Below, piece by piece: positions 21,313-32,309 of a stretch of 64,000 nucleotides of DNA. Under the pieces are notes generated by a model. The model was not told the DNA's origin. It did no database searches and saw nothing but the letters and a program-made list of their open reading frames with translations. The stretch spans positions 54,514,446 through 54,578,445 of the forward strand of contig OY744525.1 of NCBI GenBank assembly GCA_963556195.1, written 5' to 3'. A program made the position numbers and the translations under genes. Positions within the stretch are counted from its first letter, which is position 1. Each line of letters starts with the position of its first letter. The DNA comes from Sepiola atlantica. Lineage: Eukaryota; Mollusca; Cephalopoda; Sepiida; Sepiolidae.

Positions 21313-22830
21313 CTCATGACACCGGTAAGTCTCTAAAGAGTTATTCGGTTTAGTTTCGCATTTGCCGTGAAGACGAAAGGAAAGATACGTAAGTAAACAA
21401 GCTTGGTTGAAAATCTTACTAATGTTTGTCTGAATAATCAGATTTTTAATAGCCAAGAGGATTTTATTCATATTGTCAGAACGTTAAGATCAAAGTGCGC
21501 CCCCCGTAGTGTTTATTGTTTTCATTTTCGATAATCTTAAAATTTGACATTCAATCAAGGTAGCAATGTCGTGGCCTAAGTCATTTTTTTTTTGTGCTAA
21601 AAGATCCGGTGAAAAATATGATTCTTAGGTAATCATGTAGTTTCCCGACTCACGATATACATATAGCTCGAATTTTTTTTATTAAAGATTATGACAGGCT
21701 GAACGTATTGGCGTTAAAATAAATTTAGTATTATGTATACAATAGAAAAAGAAACACTTTTAAATTTGTAAATTAGCCCAAAATCAGTCCGACAGTGGCT
21801 TTGTTGCTGTCAGGTTAAGGTATGGTTCTGTTCAGACCTACAAAGGCCACTCTCCTAGGTTTTACCTTCTCTGTTAGAAGGGGTTGGCTTATTGCTAATC
21901 GCCCGAGGCACCCTACCGGGGAATACCGAAGGGCTGCTCAGCCATTTTTATAATCCAGCGTGCACTTATTCTACTGTGCTGACTTCTCAAAACCACACCT
22001 GCCTTTACCAGGAGGTAAATAATATCTAATCGCCTTAAAAAAGTAGAATCTTCTTTTTCTTTTGGGGTGAATTAGCATAAGGTGCAGAATAGTAAACAGT
22101 CGAAAAATAGTGAATAAAAATAATTCATAGCAAACGAAGTAGGATTAAATTCTCTACTGACCAGTATACTTTTAACGTATGGAAATTGAGTTTTCTTTTT
22201 ATTTCAGAATTTTATTTTATAATCGTGTGTGTCATCGACAGACAAAAAAACAGCATGGCGATTTAAGTGATGGATTATCCTTCCTAAACTTAGGCGATTA
22301 AGCATGGTTTTGTTAGGGTTAGTGATGGGGTAAGTATTTTTTTACTATCTTTTCAGCATAATTTAACCAAAGTTATGCTATCACGTCGTCAGCCATTTTG
22401 GTTTTAGGGTGACGATAAGACACATGAACATTGATAACAAATTCTGAAAAAAAAAAAAAAAATTACAGTTTCACCCCGTAAAAAGTATACAGGTAGGTAG
22501 ATAATTAAATTCTACTGCATTTAGTATAAGTTATGTTTTTTTTGTTTACGATTTCTTGACTGTTAGCTATGCTGCACTTTTGTCATACAATAATATCAAA
22601 GTTTATTTTTATTTTCAATTATTTCAAAATCTGATATTTAATCGACGTAGTAAAGTTGCCACATGAAAAATCTGAATCTCGGATATTCAGGATCTCAAAT
22701 CGAGTGTGAAATGTCACCACTTTCTGCTGTAAACTTGACACTAGCTTATTTCGCATATATTCTAAAATATCTTAATTTTTACGTAATTGAAAAATCTGTG
22801 GAAAATGACATTTTTTAAGTAATTAAAGAA
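21313..22830. repeat. Repeat R copy with embedded body A fragment
   Basis: It starts 'gacaccggtaagtctctaaa' directly after the U2 head, continues 'tttcgcatttgccgtgaaga', and includes the module near 21530-21630 (cgataatcttaaaatttgac). A body A fragment without a head lies at 21780-22020 (atcgcccgaggcaccctacc). Further modules follow: 'acaggtaggtagataatt' (22490) and 'atttaatcgacgtagtaaag' (22635). No coding potential. Confidence 0.5.
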
Positions 22831-23690
22831 TTATTTTTAAAATAAATAATATTTTAAATTGAAAATGAAACGAATTTCATCTGCATTTAAACTCAATGTG
22901 TGTGTGTGTGTAATGTAAGTGTATTTCTTTCCTATAGAAATAAAGGTTAGAGAATCTACATTAAATCTAAGAGTGTATCCTTATATAAAATTTACCGGGG
23001 AAGACCATGGAAGTGTTCCTGAATCTCTAAGTGCACCCCTAATGGGTCTATGAAGGCATAACCCCCTTAAAACTTCAAATACATATATCCGACTTTAATG
23101 AAATTTAAACCATATGTATTAGACAATAATTCAAAGAGTTTTCCAAAATGTCAGCTTCTTCTGACTATATTAGGGGGCGAAACGGGAGGAGGGAGCAGTA
23201 AAAGCACAGGAGGTAATATAGTGTCATTAGCACAATGAAAAAGTACATATTAGTGATCCTCATTCAATTTCGAGCAATGTCAGGCCTTCCTGCTAGTCCT
23301 GTATTAAAATATGGCTTAATTACACAAGTTTCAAGGGTTATTTTTGAGCAGATTTGTTCATTTCTTTTGTTTTAAATGTGTTTTTAAATGATTTGTTCAC
23401 AAAACGTGTTGGATGACATGTTTCTAGCTTTGCCCAAATTTTTCTTTCGTTTTAAACGCCTTGAATAAAAAATAAAGTTTTGGATAAATAAACTGAATAA
23501 TTCACTGTAATTCGAGCTGTATTATCAAGAATAAAAAGATCGCATATAGTTAGAGCAGTTGGGATTAAACTCGTAACGTCAGCTCTCAGTACTGCTACAA
23601 CAACGTAAACTACTTGACATGTTTGACTGACCCACACATGTGGACACTGGTAGAAGCTAAACGTGCCCATACAAAATAACCAGACTTAGG
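22831..23690. other. No gene seen
   Basis: AT-rich DNA with a short (TG)n at about 22900. 23450-23690 may contain a degenerate repeat, but I cannot classify it. Confidence 0.35.
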
Positions 23691-23704
23691 AATTAGATGC
23701 CAAA

Positions 23705-24075
23705 AGTCTCTTTGTGACTACATCTCATCTGGAAATACCAGAGCTGCATGTGGCACCCTATGAAACTGGTTTTGTACATAGTGTCCAAGAAGAAATATTG
23801 TCCAATGGAGGACCATCGTTTGATTCACAGGAGTATAATGACTACTTTGATAACTGGGGCAGAAGAAAGTGCATATTGTCAACATACCCCTCCCTCTAGA
23901 GCAATGGACAGGCAGAACTAGCTAAATGATACTGGTAGACAACACTGACAGTAATGGTCGCCTATGTCAGGATCGCACAGCCAGATCCTTATTGACACAT
24001 AGGAACACCCCCATCAAAAACCTGAACATATCTCCAGCAATGATGTTGCACGGTCGAGTGATAAAAGTCCTGCTT
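23705..24075 (+). pseudogene. Gypsy integrase fragment (second element)
   Basis: The first part reads HSVQEEILSNGGPSFDSQEY then NDYFDNWG, the integrase core around the second catalytic Asp position (DGGPQF in relatives; here NGGPSF). After a frameshift the next segments correspond to the E-containing region, then HRNTPIK-like and LNISPAMMLHGRVIK-like residues typical of the region after the core. The orientation and sequence differ from the element at 15.4-19.8 kb, so it is a separate insertion. No LTR found. Confidence 0.6.
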
Positions 24076-24120
24076 AAACAGACTTATTTTTAAAAAACAA
24101 AGAAATTAACTGTATATATA

Positions 24121-24502
24121 CAGGGTGGGCAAAAATAAGGGTCCTATTTTTAAAAATTCATAACTTTTTTATTTATTGATTTAAAAAATTTTTTTTTTTT
24201 AGAATAAGTAAAGGACCCCTTCCGAAGCAAGCATGAGCCGTATTAGCTCTAAGGAACGTACTCTCATTTAGAAAACATTTTTGCTTAAAAAACTCAAAAC
24301 AGTGTAAAAAACAATACTTTAGTTTTTGTAAGTTTTAAGAAGTGTTTTTCGGCTAAAATTTGTTTTGTTTATTTCAAAAAATCTCGGAAGGGTCAGTCTA
24401 CACACACATAAAGTTTGGTGAGTTTAACTTTTATTTTGTGGAAGTTATTCAAATTCAAGTTATTCAAATTTAAAGATAGGACCCTTATTTTGGCCCACCC
24501 TG
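24121..24502 (+). mobile_element. Tc1/mariner-type MITE, copy 1
   Basis: A 382-bp element with inverted ends CAGGGTGGGCAAAAATAAGG... and ...CCTTATTTTGGCCCACCCTG, flanked by TA on both sides, as expected for the Tc1/mariner superfamily. It has no transposase ORF. The interior is nearly identical to copy 2. Confidence 0.85.
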
Positions 24503-24839
24503 TATATATATATATATATATATGAAAAAGAAAATTATCTACAAAAATCTTTTTTTTTACCTCTCCTCCATTTTTAATCTATGTAAAATTATCTAATTAA
24601 AAGACAGACATCTTATTTTTTAAATTTCTCATAGATAATGTAAAAAAAAATAAAAATATTTTTTCTGTAAAAAGATTGAACTCAGAAAATATCAGAGTTT
24701 ACTACTGTGAAAAAAATAATGGAAATAACTATCGGATTACTACAAGTTTTAATCTTTTTTTATATCGATTTATCCATGATTATGTTAAAGATTTGAAAAT
24801 GTATGCTTTACATTAGTTTTTTATTATTTTAATGTAATA

Positions 24840-25224
24840 CAGGGTGGGCAAAAATAAGGGTCCTATTTTTAAAAATGCATAACTTTTTTATTTATTGATT
24901 CTTAAAAAAAAATTTTTTTAGAATAAGTAAAGGACCCCTTCCGAAGCAAGCATGAGCCGTATTAGCCCTAAGGAACGTACCCTCATTTAGAAAACATTAT
25001 TTTTGCTTAAAAAACTCAAAACAGTGTAAAAAACAATACTTTAGTTTTTGTAAGTTTTAAGAAGTGTTTTTCGGCTAAAATTTGTTTTGTTTATTTCAAA
25101 AAATCTCGGAAGGGTCAGTCTACACACACATAAAGTTTGGTGAGTTTAACTTTTATTTTGTGGAAGTTATTCAAATTCAAGTTATTCAAATTTAAAGATA
25201 GGACCCTTATTTTGGCCCACCCTG
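24840..25224 (+). mobile_element. Tc1/mariner-type MITE, copy 2
   Basis: A 385-bp element with the same ends, orientation and TA flanks as copy 1, 338 bp downstream of it. By eye the differences are a handful of substitutions plus short indels in A/T runs, so both are young or were recently duplicated. Confidence 0.85.
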
Positions 25225-26095
25225 TATATATTTTGCAATGTTTTTAAACATTGCACAATATTTTCAATAGGATTTTAAACATTAAATTAAAAAGTGCATA
25301 TTTAAGACTAATTCTTTCTATGTTATAATTGCTTAAGAAGAAAAGACGATAACATACTTTCCCTTCATCACATGATTGAGTACAGAACTTCTACCTAGGG
25401 GCAGTTTTTTTGTTGTATCAACACATGTGGATTAGCAGGTTATACTGAAGTACTTGCTAAAGGCGTCTTCAAGGCTGTAGTTTTTGCATGGTAGTTCCTT
25501 TTCCTTCTACATACAGCACTTGTTGTTCTAAAGTGATAACCCATTAGGTACTTGCCAGGCCCAATGTGATCTAATCAGAACGCGTTAGTACTTGAGTGTC
25601 CATTTGAGAATTATCAATACCATAAACAAACACATCAGCAAAGTGTATAAATGGCTACCAGCCTGGATAAGAGTACACTTGGCAACAGACTAACGTCCTG
25701 TCTCCGGTGGGATCTAGACCATTTCTTCCATTTACCTGAATAAAACTGGAAATAAACACCAAGAGGTTTAGAAAGAAACTTTACTTAATTTCATAATCTA
25801 TTTCCAGTCAAATTGTATTGTGTTTGGTCAATTATTAAAAAAGTGAATCTCTAGGATTTTTTTACATTCGAAACCATCATTTTTTAGATGTTTTCATTTT
25901 TATTTTTGTTTGAATCAGGTTTTTTTCTGTAATGTCTTATAGGTTACCTTTTTGTCTTGTAATGTTATCTGCTGGCAAATCCTTTCAAATTCCTCAATTT
26001 TTCCATAGTGTATGATTGGTTTCACTTATTTTTCTATAATTGTACTTTTTTATAAATCATTTGACTTTATTGCTGTACTGTAATCTACTGTAGTG
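25225..26095 (+). promoter_or_regulatory. Upstream region of ZNF gene 2 with TATA box
   Basis: TATAAAT at 25646 in 'gtgtataaatggctacca' matches the ZNF3 context at 41839 (gtgtataaatagctacca). Downstream, 'agactaacgtcctgtct' and 'ttccatttacctgaataaaa' are also conserved with ZNF3 and ZNF1. Transcription probably starts about 25-35 bp after the TATA. This is inference from conservation between paralogs. Confidence 0.5.
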
Positions 26096-26720
26096 CACAT
26101 GTTTTGCTCTATGTCATGTATTCTACTTAATTTTGCCCTGTAATGTCATGTAGCTTACTTGATATGCCTTGTAATGTCATGTAGTTTGCTTGTTTTTGCC
26201 CTATGTCATGTAGCTTATTTTTTTGCCCTATGTCATATAGCTTATTTTTTTTGCCCTGTAATATCATGTAGTTTACTTGTTTTTGCCTTGTAATATCATG
26301 TAGTTTACTTATTTCTGCCCTATAATATCATGTAGTTTACTTATTTCTGCCCTATAATGTCATGTAATTTACTTATTTCTGCCTTATAATGTCATGTAGT
26401 TTACTTGTTTTTGCCTTATAATGTCATGTAGTTTACTTATTTCTGCCTTATAATGTCATGTAGTTTACTTATTTCTGCCTTATAATGTCATGTAGTTTAC
26501 TTGTTTCTGCCATATAATGTCATGCAGTTTACTTTGTCTTGTAATGTCATGTAGTTTACTTGTTTTCGTCTTGTAATGTCATGTACTTAACTTATTTTTG
26601 TCCTGTAATGTCATGTAGCCTACTTGTTTTTGCCCTATAATGTCATGTAGTTTACCTTGCCTTGTAATGTCATGTAGTTTACTTGTTTTCGTCTTGTAAT
26701 ATCATGTAGTTTACTTGTTT
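26096..26720 (+). repeat. 32-bp minisatellite, about 20 copies
   Basis: The unit is about 31-33 bp around 'ataatgtcatgtagtttact' plus 'tatttctgcctt'. The same unit is present 4-5 times at the equivalent place upstream of ZNF1 (5990-6125), so the array expanded after the duplication. Confidence 0.85.
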
Positions 26721-27025
26721 AAATCACTCCTTAAAAATATATCTAGTTGAAATCGATTAATTATAGCTGGAAATCATTTGACAATTTTAATTTATATAAA
26801 ATCTGCAAGCCTCATTGAAAACATTTACATACTGAATTCATTGTTAAAGAGCCTCCCGGAAGAGTATGTGATTATGTACAAATCTCCCAGGAAAAACAAA
26901 AGCTAGTTGTACCTGAAAAGGTGTAACTTCCACAATAAAATCCTGTACAAGAACACTCTTACTTTACTTGAAAATTAAACTTCCATTTATCAAATGAATT
27001 GCTGTTAAACTTAGTACTCTGAAAA

Positions 27026-27181
27026 GTCAATCTTTGATATTGCATCTCTGTTGTACCATGTTCATATTGGACAATGGAAGCTTAATGTGTTTTTGTACTC
27101 TCAATTTTATATTGCCCATCGAATTTTGAAAACATTTAAAATTATTTTTATACCAAATTATTTCATATTTTTTATTTACAG
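27026..27181 (+). other. Predicted intron in 5' UTR of ZNF gene 2
   Basis: The acceptor TTTATTTACAG before ATATCAAT is identical in form to that of ZNF1. The donor has become GTCAAT where ZNF1 has GTAAGT, so splicing here is doubtful. Intron sequence (tgtgtttttgtactctcaat) is conserved with ZNF1, 3 and 4. Confidence 0.45.
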
Positions 27182-27939
27182 ATATCAATTGCAATGGAGA
27201 AAAGATGATTTTACGAATACGCAAATTCAATATTAAAAGAGCTGTAAAAAGAAACATTTTTTTGCAAAATCTGATTCTTGATCTGCATTGAAGAAATTTA
27301 CATGCATAGGATTAAACTCATTCGTAAAGTATGCATGGATAAGCATAATCAGCATATTATTTAAAAATATACATGAAAGAACACATCATCATTTAAGTAC
27401 ATATTAATGACAAGTGAAAAGATATTCTTATGAGTCATTTATATTTTCAGGAATTAAACTTTGAAAACACATAGGCAAGTACATGGAGAAAAGTTTTGAG
27501 AAATATGTAGTTTAGCATTTTCCTAAAATCTGAAAGCTCTGCAAATTTGTATAAATCTGATTGCATATATAAACTAAATTCAAACTTATATAAAAAGATT
27601 GAAGCAAGTTGTTTAACTTCAGCAATTTACAATATTTAAGAAAAACTTTCATCAAGAGTACGTTTTCAAATTACAATATAAAAAAGTGGAGTTAAAACTA
27701 TGAAAACACATATAACACACAAGGTAAACATGATAATGATATTGTATGTTATTTGACTTACTTGAATATATATATAGGATATATAAAGAAAAACATTTGT
27801 AAAATGTGTGGTTAGAATGTTTAGAGACTAACTAAATGCCTGTGTAGCTTAGGTTAGTTTAATGAATATTTTTCTTTTCATCAATGGAAGTTAATTCATT
27901 GAGAATTTTTCTAATCATTTTAAAACAGTTTCATCATGA

Positions 27940-28743
27940 GAAAACATACAAACACAAGCAGTTGAGAAACCCTATTTTTGTAAAGTCTGTAAATCGTCAT
28001 TTTCCCACAACACTTTCTTAGAAATACATGTGCGAACACACACTGGTGAGAAACCTTATTCTTGTGAAGTGTGTGGTTCATCATTTTCAGACACTTCGAA
28101 TTTGAAAAAACACCAGAGAACACACATCAGAGAAAAACCCTATTCATGTGAAATTTGTGGATCATCCTTTTCAGTGAGTAATTCTTTAACAAATCACATG
28201 CGAATACACACCGGTGAGAAACCCTATTCTTGTGGTGTCTGTGAATCATCTTTTTCAGTGCGCACATCTTTGAAAAAACACATGCGAATACACACTGGTG
28301 AGAAACCCTTCTTTTGTGAAGTGTGTGGATCATCCTTTTCACAGAATGCAACTTTGAAAATACACATGCGAAGACATACCGGAGAGAAACCATATTTATG
28401 TGAAATTTGTAAATCATCTTTCTCAGATAATTCAGGTTTTAAAAGACACCAGAGGACACACACTGGCGAGAAACCATTTTCTTGTGAAGTTTGTGGATCA
28501 TCTTTTTCAGTGAGTAACTCTTTGAAAAATCACATGCGAATACATACTGGTGAGAAACCATATTCTTGTGAAGTGTGTCAATCATCTTTTTCAGTCAGTG
28601 CCTCTTTGAAAAATCACATCCGAATACATACTGGCGAGAAACCCTATTCTTGTGAAATTTGTGGATCATCCTTTTCGGCGATTTCAACTTTGAATAAACA
28701 CAAGTTAACACATACAGAACAGAAACCATATTCTTGTAAATAA
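27940..28743 (+). CDS. C2H2 zinc-finger array, 9 fingers (ZNF2), start damaged
   Basis: Nine contiguous fingers follow an upstream stop at 27937. Contact residues (-1/3/6) are H/F/I, D/N/K, V/S/N, V/S/K, Q/T/I, D/G/R, V/S/N, V/S/N and A/T/K. The sixth finger has Phe in place of the core Leu. No in-frame ATG precedes the array; the first lies inside the third finger (28198). The ATG at 27936, equivalent to the ZNF1 start, is out of frame because the leader has 28 nt where ZNF1 has 30. The given start marks the open frame, not a proven initiation codon; an upstream exon could supply one. The end is a TAA between the two Cys of a tenth finger, as in ZNF3 and ZNF4. Probably a recently disabled gene, or one with an unseen first coding exon. 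Confidence 0.7.
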   Translation, partial: ENIQTQAVEKPYFCKVCKSSFSHNTFLEIHVRTHTGEKPYSCEVCGSSFSDTSNLKKHQRTHIREKPYSCEICGSSFSVSNSLTNHMRIHTGEKPYSCGVCESSFSVRTSLKKHMRIHTGEKPFFCEVCGSSFSQNATLKIHMRRHTGEKPYLCEICKSSFSDNSGFKRHQRTHTGEKPFSCEVCGSSFSVSNSLKNHMRIHTGEKPYSCEVCQSSFSVSASLKNHIRIHTGEKPYSCEICGSSFSAISTLNKHKLTHTEQKPYSCK

Positions 28744-28800
28744 TATATATCATTTTCACAGAGTTCAAATTTGAAAAAATACATATTGAATAGAAACCAC
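28744..28800 (+). pseudogene. Relic finger after the ZNF2 stop
   Basis: Beyond the TAA the same frame reads YISFSQSSNLKKYILN, a finger without Cys2 and with the first zinc-binding His changed to Tyr. AATAAA at 28954-28959 is the likely polyadenylation signal. Confidence 0.65.
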
Positions 28801-28953
28801 TTTTTTTCTCCATGTGTTTGTCTTAACAAACACACATATTAATACATCTTAATAATCTTCTACTGCATAAGTATCAGTATTTTCGTAGAAAAATCACAAC
28901 AATAGACTCTTTTTTTCTTGTGGAGTTTTTTATTTACACTTCATATAATTTAA

Positions 28954-28959
28954 AATAAA
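28954..28959 (+). terminator. Polyadenylation signal of ZNF2
   Basis: AATAAA in 'taaaataaaatg', at the position corresponding to the signals after ZNF1, ZNF3 and ZNF4. Confidence 0.55.
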
Positions 28960-29129
28960 ATGTATACATACATAAACTGTTTTATTATTAATTTAATTAA
29001 AATTAATTCTTAAATGCTCATTACAATTATTCAGTCTTTTACTAGTCAATTTCTTGATATAAACTGTTCATATAATTTAAAACAAAACATCAAATAAAAG
29101 GTATAGAGAAACTTTATTGATACTAAATA

Positions 29130-29560
29130 TGTTGAAGTGCATCATCATATTCGATTTAACGTCTTCCAAAGTAACCTATCTATGGGCAGGTCTTTATTTA
29201 TTTCTCTTTCTCTCAGGTCAATTTTTATCACTTCTCGTGTTTTCCATTGGTTTTCTTGTAAACTGAACCTGCTACATCAACTGTTCTACATCTACTGACC
29301 CAAGAACGTTCATCTATTCTTTTAACGTGATCATACCATTTAAGTCTACTGTTCTGCACACATCGCCCTATAATGTCCAGATTTAATTTTTCTCTGAGGT
29401 CATCAGAACTAAGCCTGTCTTTTAGAGTGACATTACACATCCATTGTATCATTTTCATGTAATTTCTCTTCATGCAATGCCTGTCCTTAACCCTCACTAG
29501 CAAGGGTTAACTTTCATACATCACCACACTGTGTACACATGCCTGATAGACTATTATATT
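29130..29560 (-). pseudogene. LINE C-terminal fragment
   Basis: The open part 29228-29503 reads MIQWMCNVTLKDRLSSDDL and LKWYDHVKRIDERSWVSRC. This pattern (arginine/tryptophan-rich with a W-x2-HV core) occurs downstream of RT in many EN-type LINE proteins. A diverged VYQACVHSVVMYES-like segment precedes it. No RT motif remains, so it is a 5'-truncated, decayed copy. Confidence 0.55.
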
Positions 29561-29699
29561 CTTCTTCTTCAATAGTATCACCATTATTACATATTCTTCT
29601 TCAGTGATACACCATTATTACATATTCTTTTTCTTCAATGGTATCACCATAATTACATACTATTCTTCTTCACCATTATTACCTCATTCTTAAATAATT

Positions 29700-29830
29700 C
29701 TCATTACAACAATGCAGTTGAGAAACATTTATTTTGTAAGTTTGTGGAAAAGCATTTTTACTGTATACAGTATATATTTTAAAATACACATTGATGAGTG
29801 AACTTATGATAGAATTTGAAAATAAGTATT
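29700..29830 (+). pseudogene. Relic finger in the ZNF2 3' flank
   Basis: 'tgcagttgagaaacatttat' then 'tgtaagtttgtggaaaagca' is a decayed finger. Equivalent relics stand 3' of ZNF3 (45325-45440) and ZNF4 (47939-48060), all followed by a 'gatagaatttgaaaataag'-like stretch. It therefore predates the duplication of the loci. Confidence 0.55.
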
Positions 29831-30003
29831 TTTACAGGAATCAGTAAACCATTTTTTTGTAGAATATATTTATTAAAAGAATAGAGATTTAGAGATCTAT
29901 AGGATATCAACAAATAAACAGTGTACTTTAGATATTTGTGAGAAAGTAAATTTTTTAAAAAACTTTTTAGAAGCACTATTAAACAAGAGTTTTCTTTTGG
30001 TCA

Positions 30004-30500
30004 TCAGTACTCTTTATCTTTCCTTATCTGTCCTTTTGTTCTTGTGACAACAACTTGGGCACACATTTTGCAGCCACTCTGTGCATGTTCGTTCAAATTA
30101 TCATGTAAAATTGCATGTACAGAATCTTTACTCGCTCTGATCTCCCGCACGGTTGAACGACAATTTTTCATCAACAACAGATTTACTTCAAGCAGTTTAG
30201 GGCCTGCCAGAACGCTGGTCACTCTCCGCTGACGTGCGGCCATTTTTGAATCTGTTGAACCACTCCTTAATTTGTGTTACACCCATCGCATCTTCTCCAA
30301 CACCTGCTGAATCTTATGAATTGTTTTGCTTTGAGAATCATTAAGCTTTCGACAAAATTTGATGCAGTACCTTTGTTCAACACGTTCAGTCATCTTGAGA
30401 GAATCGGTAATCCGATGAACACGTTGTGTAGCACCTCACTCAGCAACCGACAGGCAGCGACTAACGTGCAAGAAAGTGGTGATAAAATTCACACATGCAC
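30004..30500 (-). pseudogene. Mariner/Mos1-type transposase N-terminal relic
   Basis: Frames 30004-30243 and further upstream show the helix-turn-helix DNA-binding half of mariner-like transposases: a FCxxL...KAKQFIRF-like first HTH, then RVTSVLAGPKLLEVNLLLMK, STVREIRASKDSVHAIL and KMCAQVVVTRTKGQ. The catalytic half is absent. It differs from the relic at 14 kb, which keeps mainly the catalytic half. Confidence 0.6.
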
Positions 30501-30564
30501 ATTCTACTCTTAACTTTAATGGAATTTTCCACTTTTATGCTTAATTTAACCTTATGTTGAAAAC

Positions 30565-30627
30565 ATTATTTTTACACACCCACATCCAATCTTGTAACAA
30601 GATTGGATGTGGGTGGGTAAAAATAAT
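30565..30627. repeat. 63-nt near-perfect palindrome
   Basis: Two 31-nt arms pair with one mismatch around a single central base. Left arm: attatttttacacaccc..., ending caatcttgt. Right arm: acaagattggatgtgggtgg..., ending aaaataat. It sits just outside the mariner relic. It may be two terminal inverted repeats fused end to end. Confidence 0.85.
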
Positions 30628-31018
30628 ACTACCTCATACTACTAGTAACACATGCTTTAACAGCCACTCTAGAAATTGAATATTTTAAATTTTATAAAAG
30701 AAATAGTCAAAACTGATGATAACAGAATTGACAACTGTTTTTGAATTTTTAAATTTCATGCGTTACATTTCAATTTTAAATGCGCAGGGTTAACTTTGGT
30801 TGGATATTACTGATATTTCACAGGCTGTTTAAACTTAGATAAATTATATAAATAGTTGGTTCAATGAGTAGTGTTATCTCTCCCTTTCTCTTCTTTACCG
30901 TTGTTAAGCCATTGTGCTAGTTACAGTAAAGATATGTTTCCTCTTTCTTTTGTTTATGTAATAAGCTAACAACATACTTGTTCAATGACATCTTTGATGT
31001 TTTTGTTTTTACTTTTAG

Positions 31019-32023
31019 AGCATTGTTACACATTACATAAGCTTTAGCAAGCCCCACTCTCCCCAATGGTTCACCTCGGAATATGCAGCTGCCATTGCTG
31101 AGAGGCAACAAGCATTCCATAAATTCGGTCACCATAAGTCAGCTACTAATAGACATAAATTTATAGAGTCAAGAAATAATTGTAAGGCCGTGATAGGCGA
31201 AGCAAAGAGAACGTATAATGAGTTAACAAAAAAACGCATTCAGTCACAGAAACTAGGTACTCGTGATTTCTGGAAAATCTACAATAGTGTAGTAAACAAT
31301 GGTCAATCAACGATTCCCCCACTATCAAACCACAATGATGTCGTTTGCACGGCCACTAATAAGGCTGAACTACTTCCCCAGAGTTTCGTTTCTAACTCCA
31401 CTTTGGACTCAGATAACCACCCCTTCTCCAAATTCCCATTGCGAATCGAAGCCACACTTGATAACCTGGTCAGCACCCCATCCCAGGTCAGAGACATCAT
31501 AAAAAACCTTGACACCCCCAAAGCTTGTGGGCCTGATCTTATCCCTGTAATAGTAATAAAGAAATGCTCTGCTGAACTGGCCCCTGTCCTCTCCAAACTC
31601 CACAATAAATGCCAAGCTGAATCTTGCTTCCCCGATAGCTGGAAAATTGCCTCTGTGGTACCAGTCTACAAGAATTCTGGGAATAGAACCGATCCTCAGA
31701 ACTACCGCCCAATCAGTCTACTGCCGATCTTTGCTAAAATCTTTAAATCCTTAATCAATCTAGCGATACTACGGCACTTAGTTAATGCTAAACTTCTTTC
31801 TGACCGCCAGTATGGATTTAGACAACCACGATCTACTGCAGACATCCTAACGGTCATCTCTGAACGCATGTATCATACACTGGACAAGGCAGAAGAAGCT
31901 AGGGCAGTAGCGCTTGATATATCCAAGGCCTTTGACAAGGTATGGCATAAAGGGCTTCTGAAAATATGCTCATACGGTATTACTGTGCAATTATTTAATC
32001 TCGCTGCACAGATCCCAATTTAA
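31019..32023 (+). pseudogene. LINE reverse transcriptase, 5' half
   Basis: Open from after a stop at 31016. It shows the linker between endonuclease and RT (PQWFTSEYAAAIAERQQAFH), then RT blocks NYRPISLLPIFAKI, DRQYGFRQPRSTADIL and ALDISKAFDKVWHKGLL, the last holding the first catalytic Asp. This is an EN-type non-LTR retrotransposon of the jockey/CR1/Rex1 kind. Just after this block, near 31997, the homology stops, so the YxDD box is missing. Absent endonuclease and missing active site make it dead. Confidence 0.85.
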
Positions 32024-32057
32024 GTTGACCCCCCCCCCCAACCTCACTTTTTTTCTC

Positions 32058-32122
32058 ATTAGCCCCTTACGTCTAGAGTGGCGACCTGTCTTGTTTGGGG
32101 TGAACTACGTTAAAAAAAAGCA
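32058..32122 (+). mobile_element. LINE 3' tail
   Basis: 'attagccccttacgtctaga' then 'cctgtcttgtttggggtgaa' and an A-rich run match the tail at 57007. The RT half above is thus joined to its own kind of tail by an internal deletion. Confidence 0.6.
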
Positions 32123-32309
32123 AAAAAAAGCTTCCTATCGGCCGCTCCCAAGAGTGCGGAGGAAGCAGGGACGAAGATAGAACTTTGTAAAAAGCATCTG
32201 AATCCAATCAGTTCGTCTGTCAAAGACAAAGATTTTACTATCATCGCTATGTGTCACTTCAGACTTCCTGTCCATGGCGTCATATCCTCACACATAGCCC
32301 TAATTCTAC

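Noticed and set aside
26096..26720. Regular 32-bp repeats that might look like a CRISPR array
   Set aside because: Units are contiguous and diverged with no unique spacers, and the DNA is eukaryotic; it is a minisatellite.
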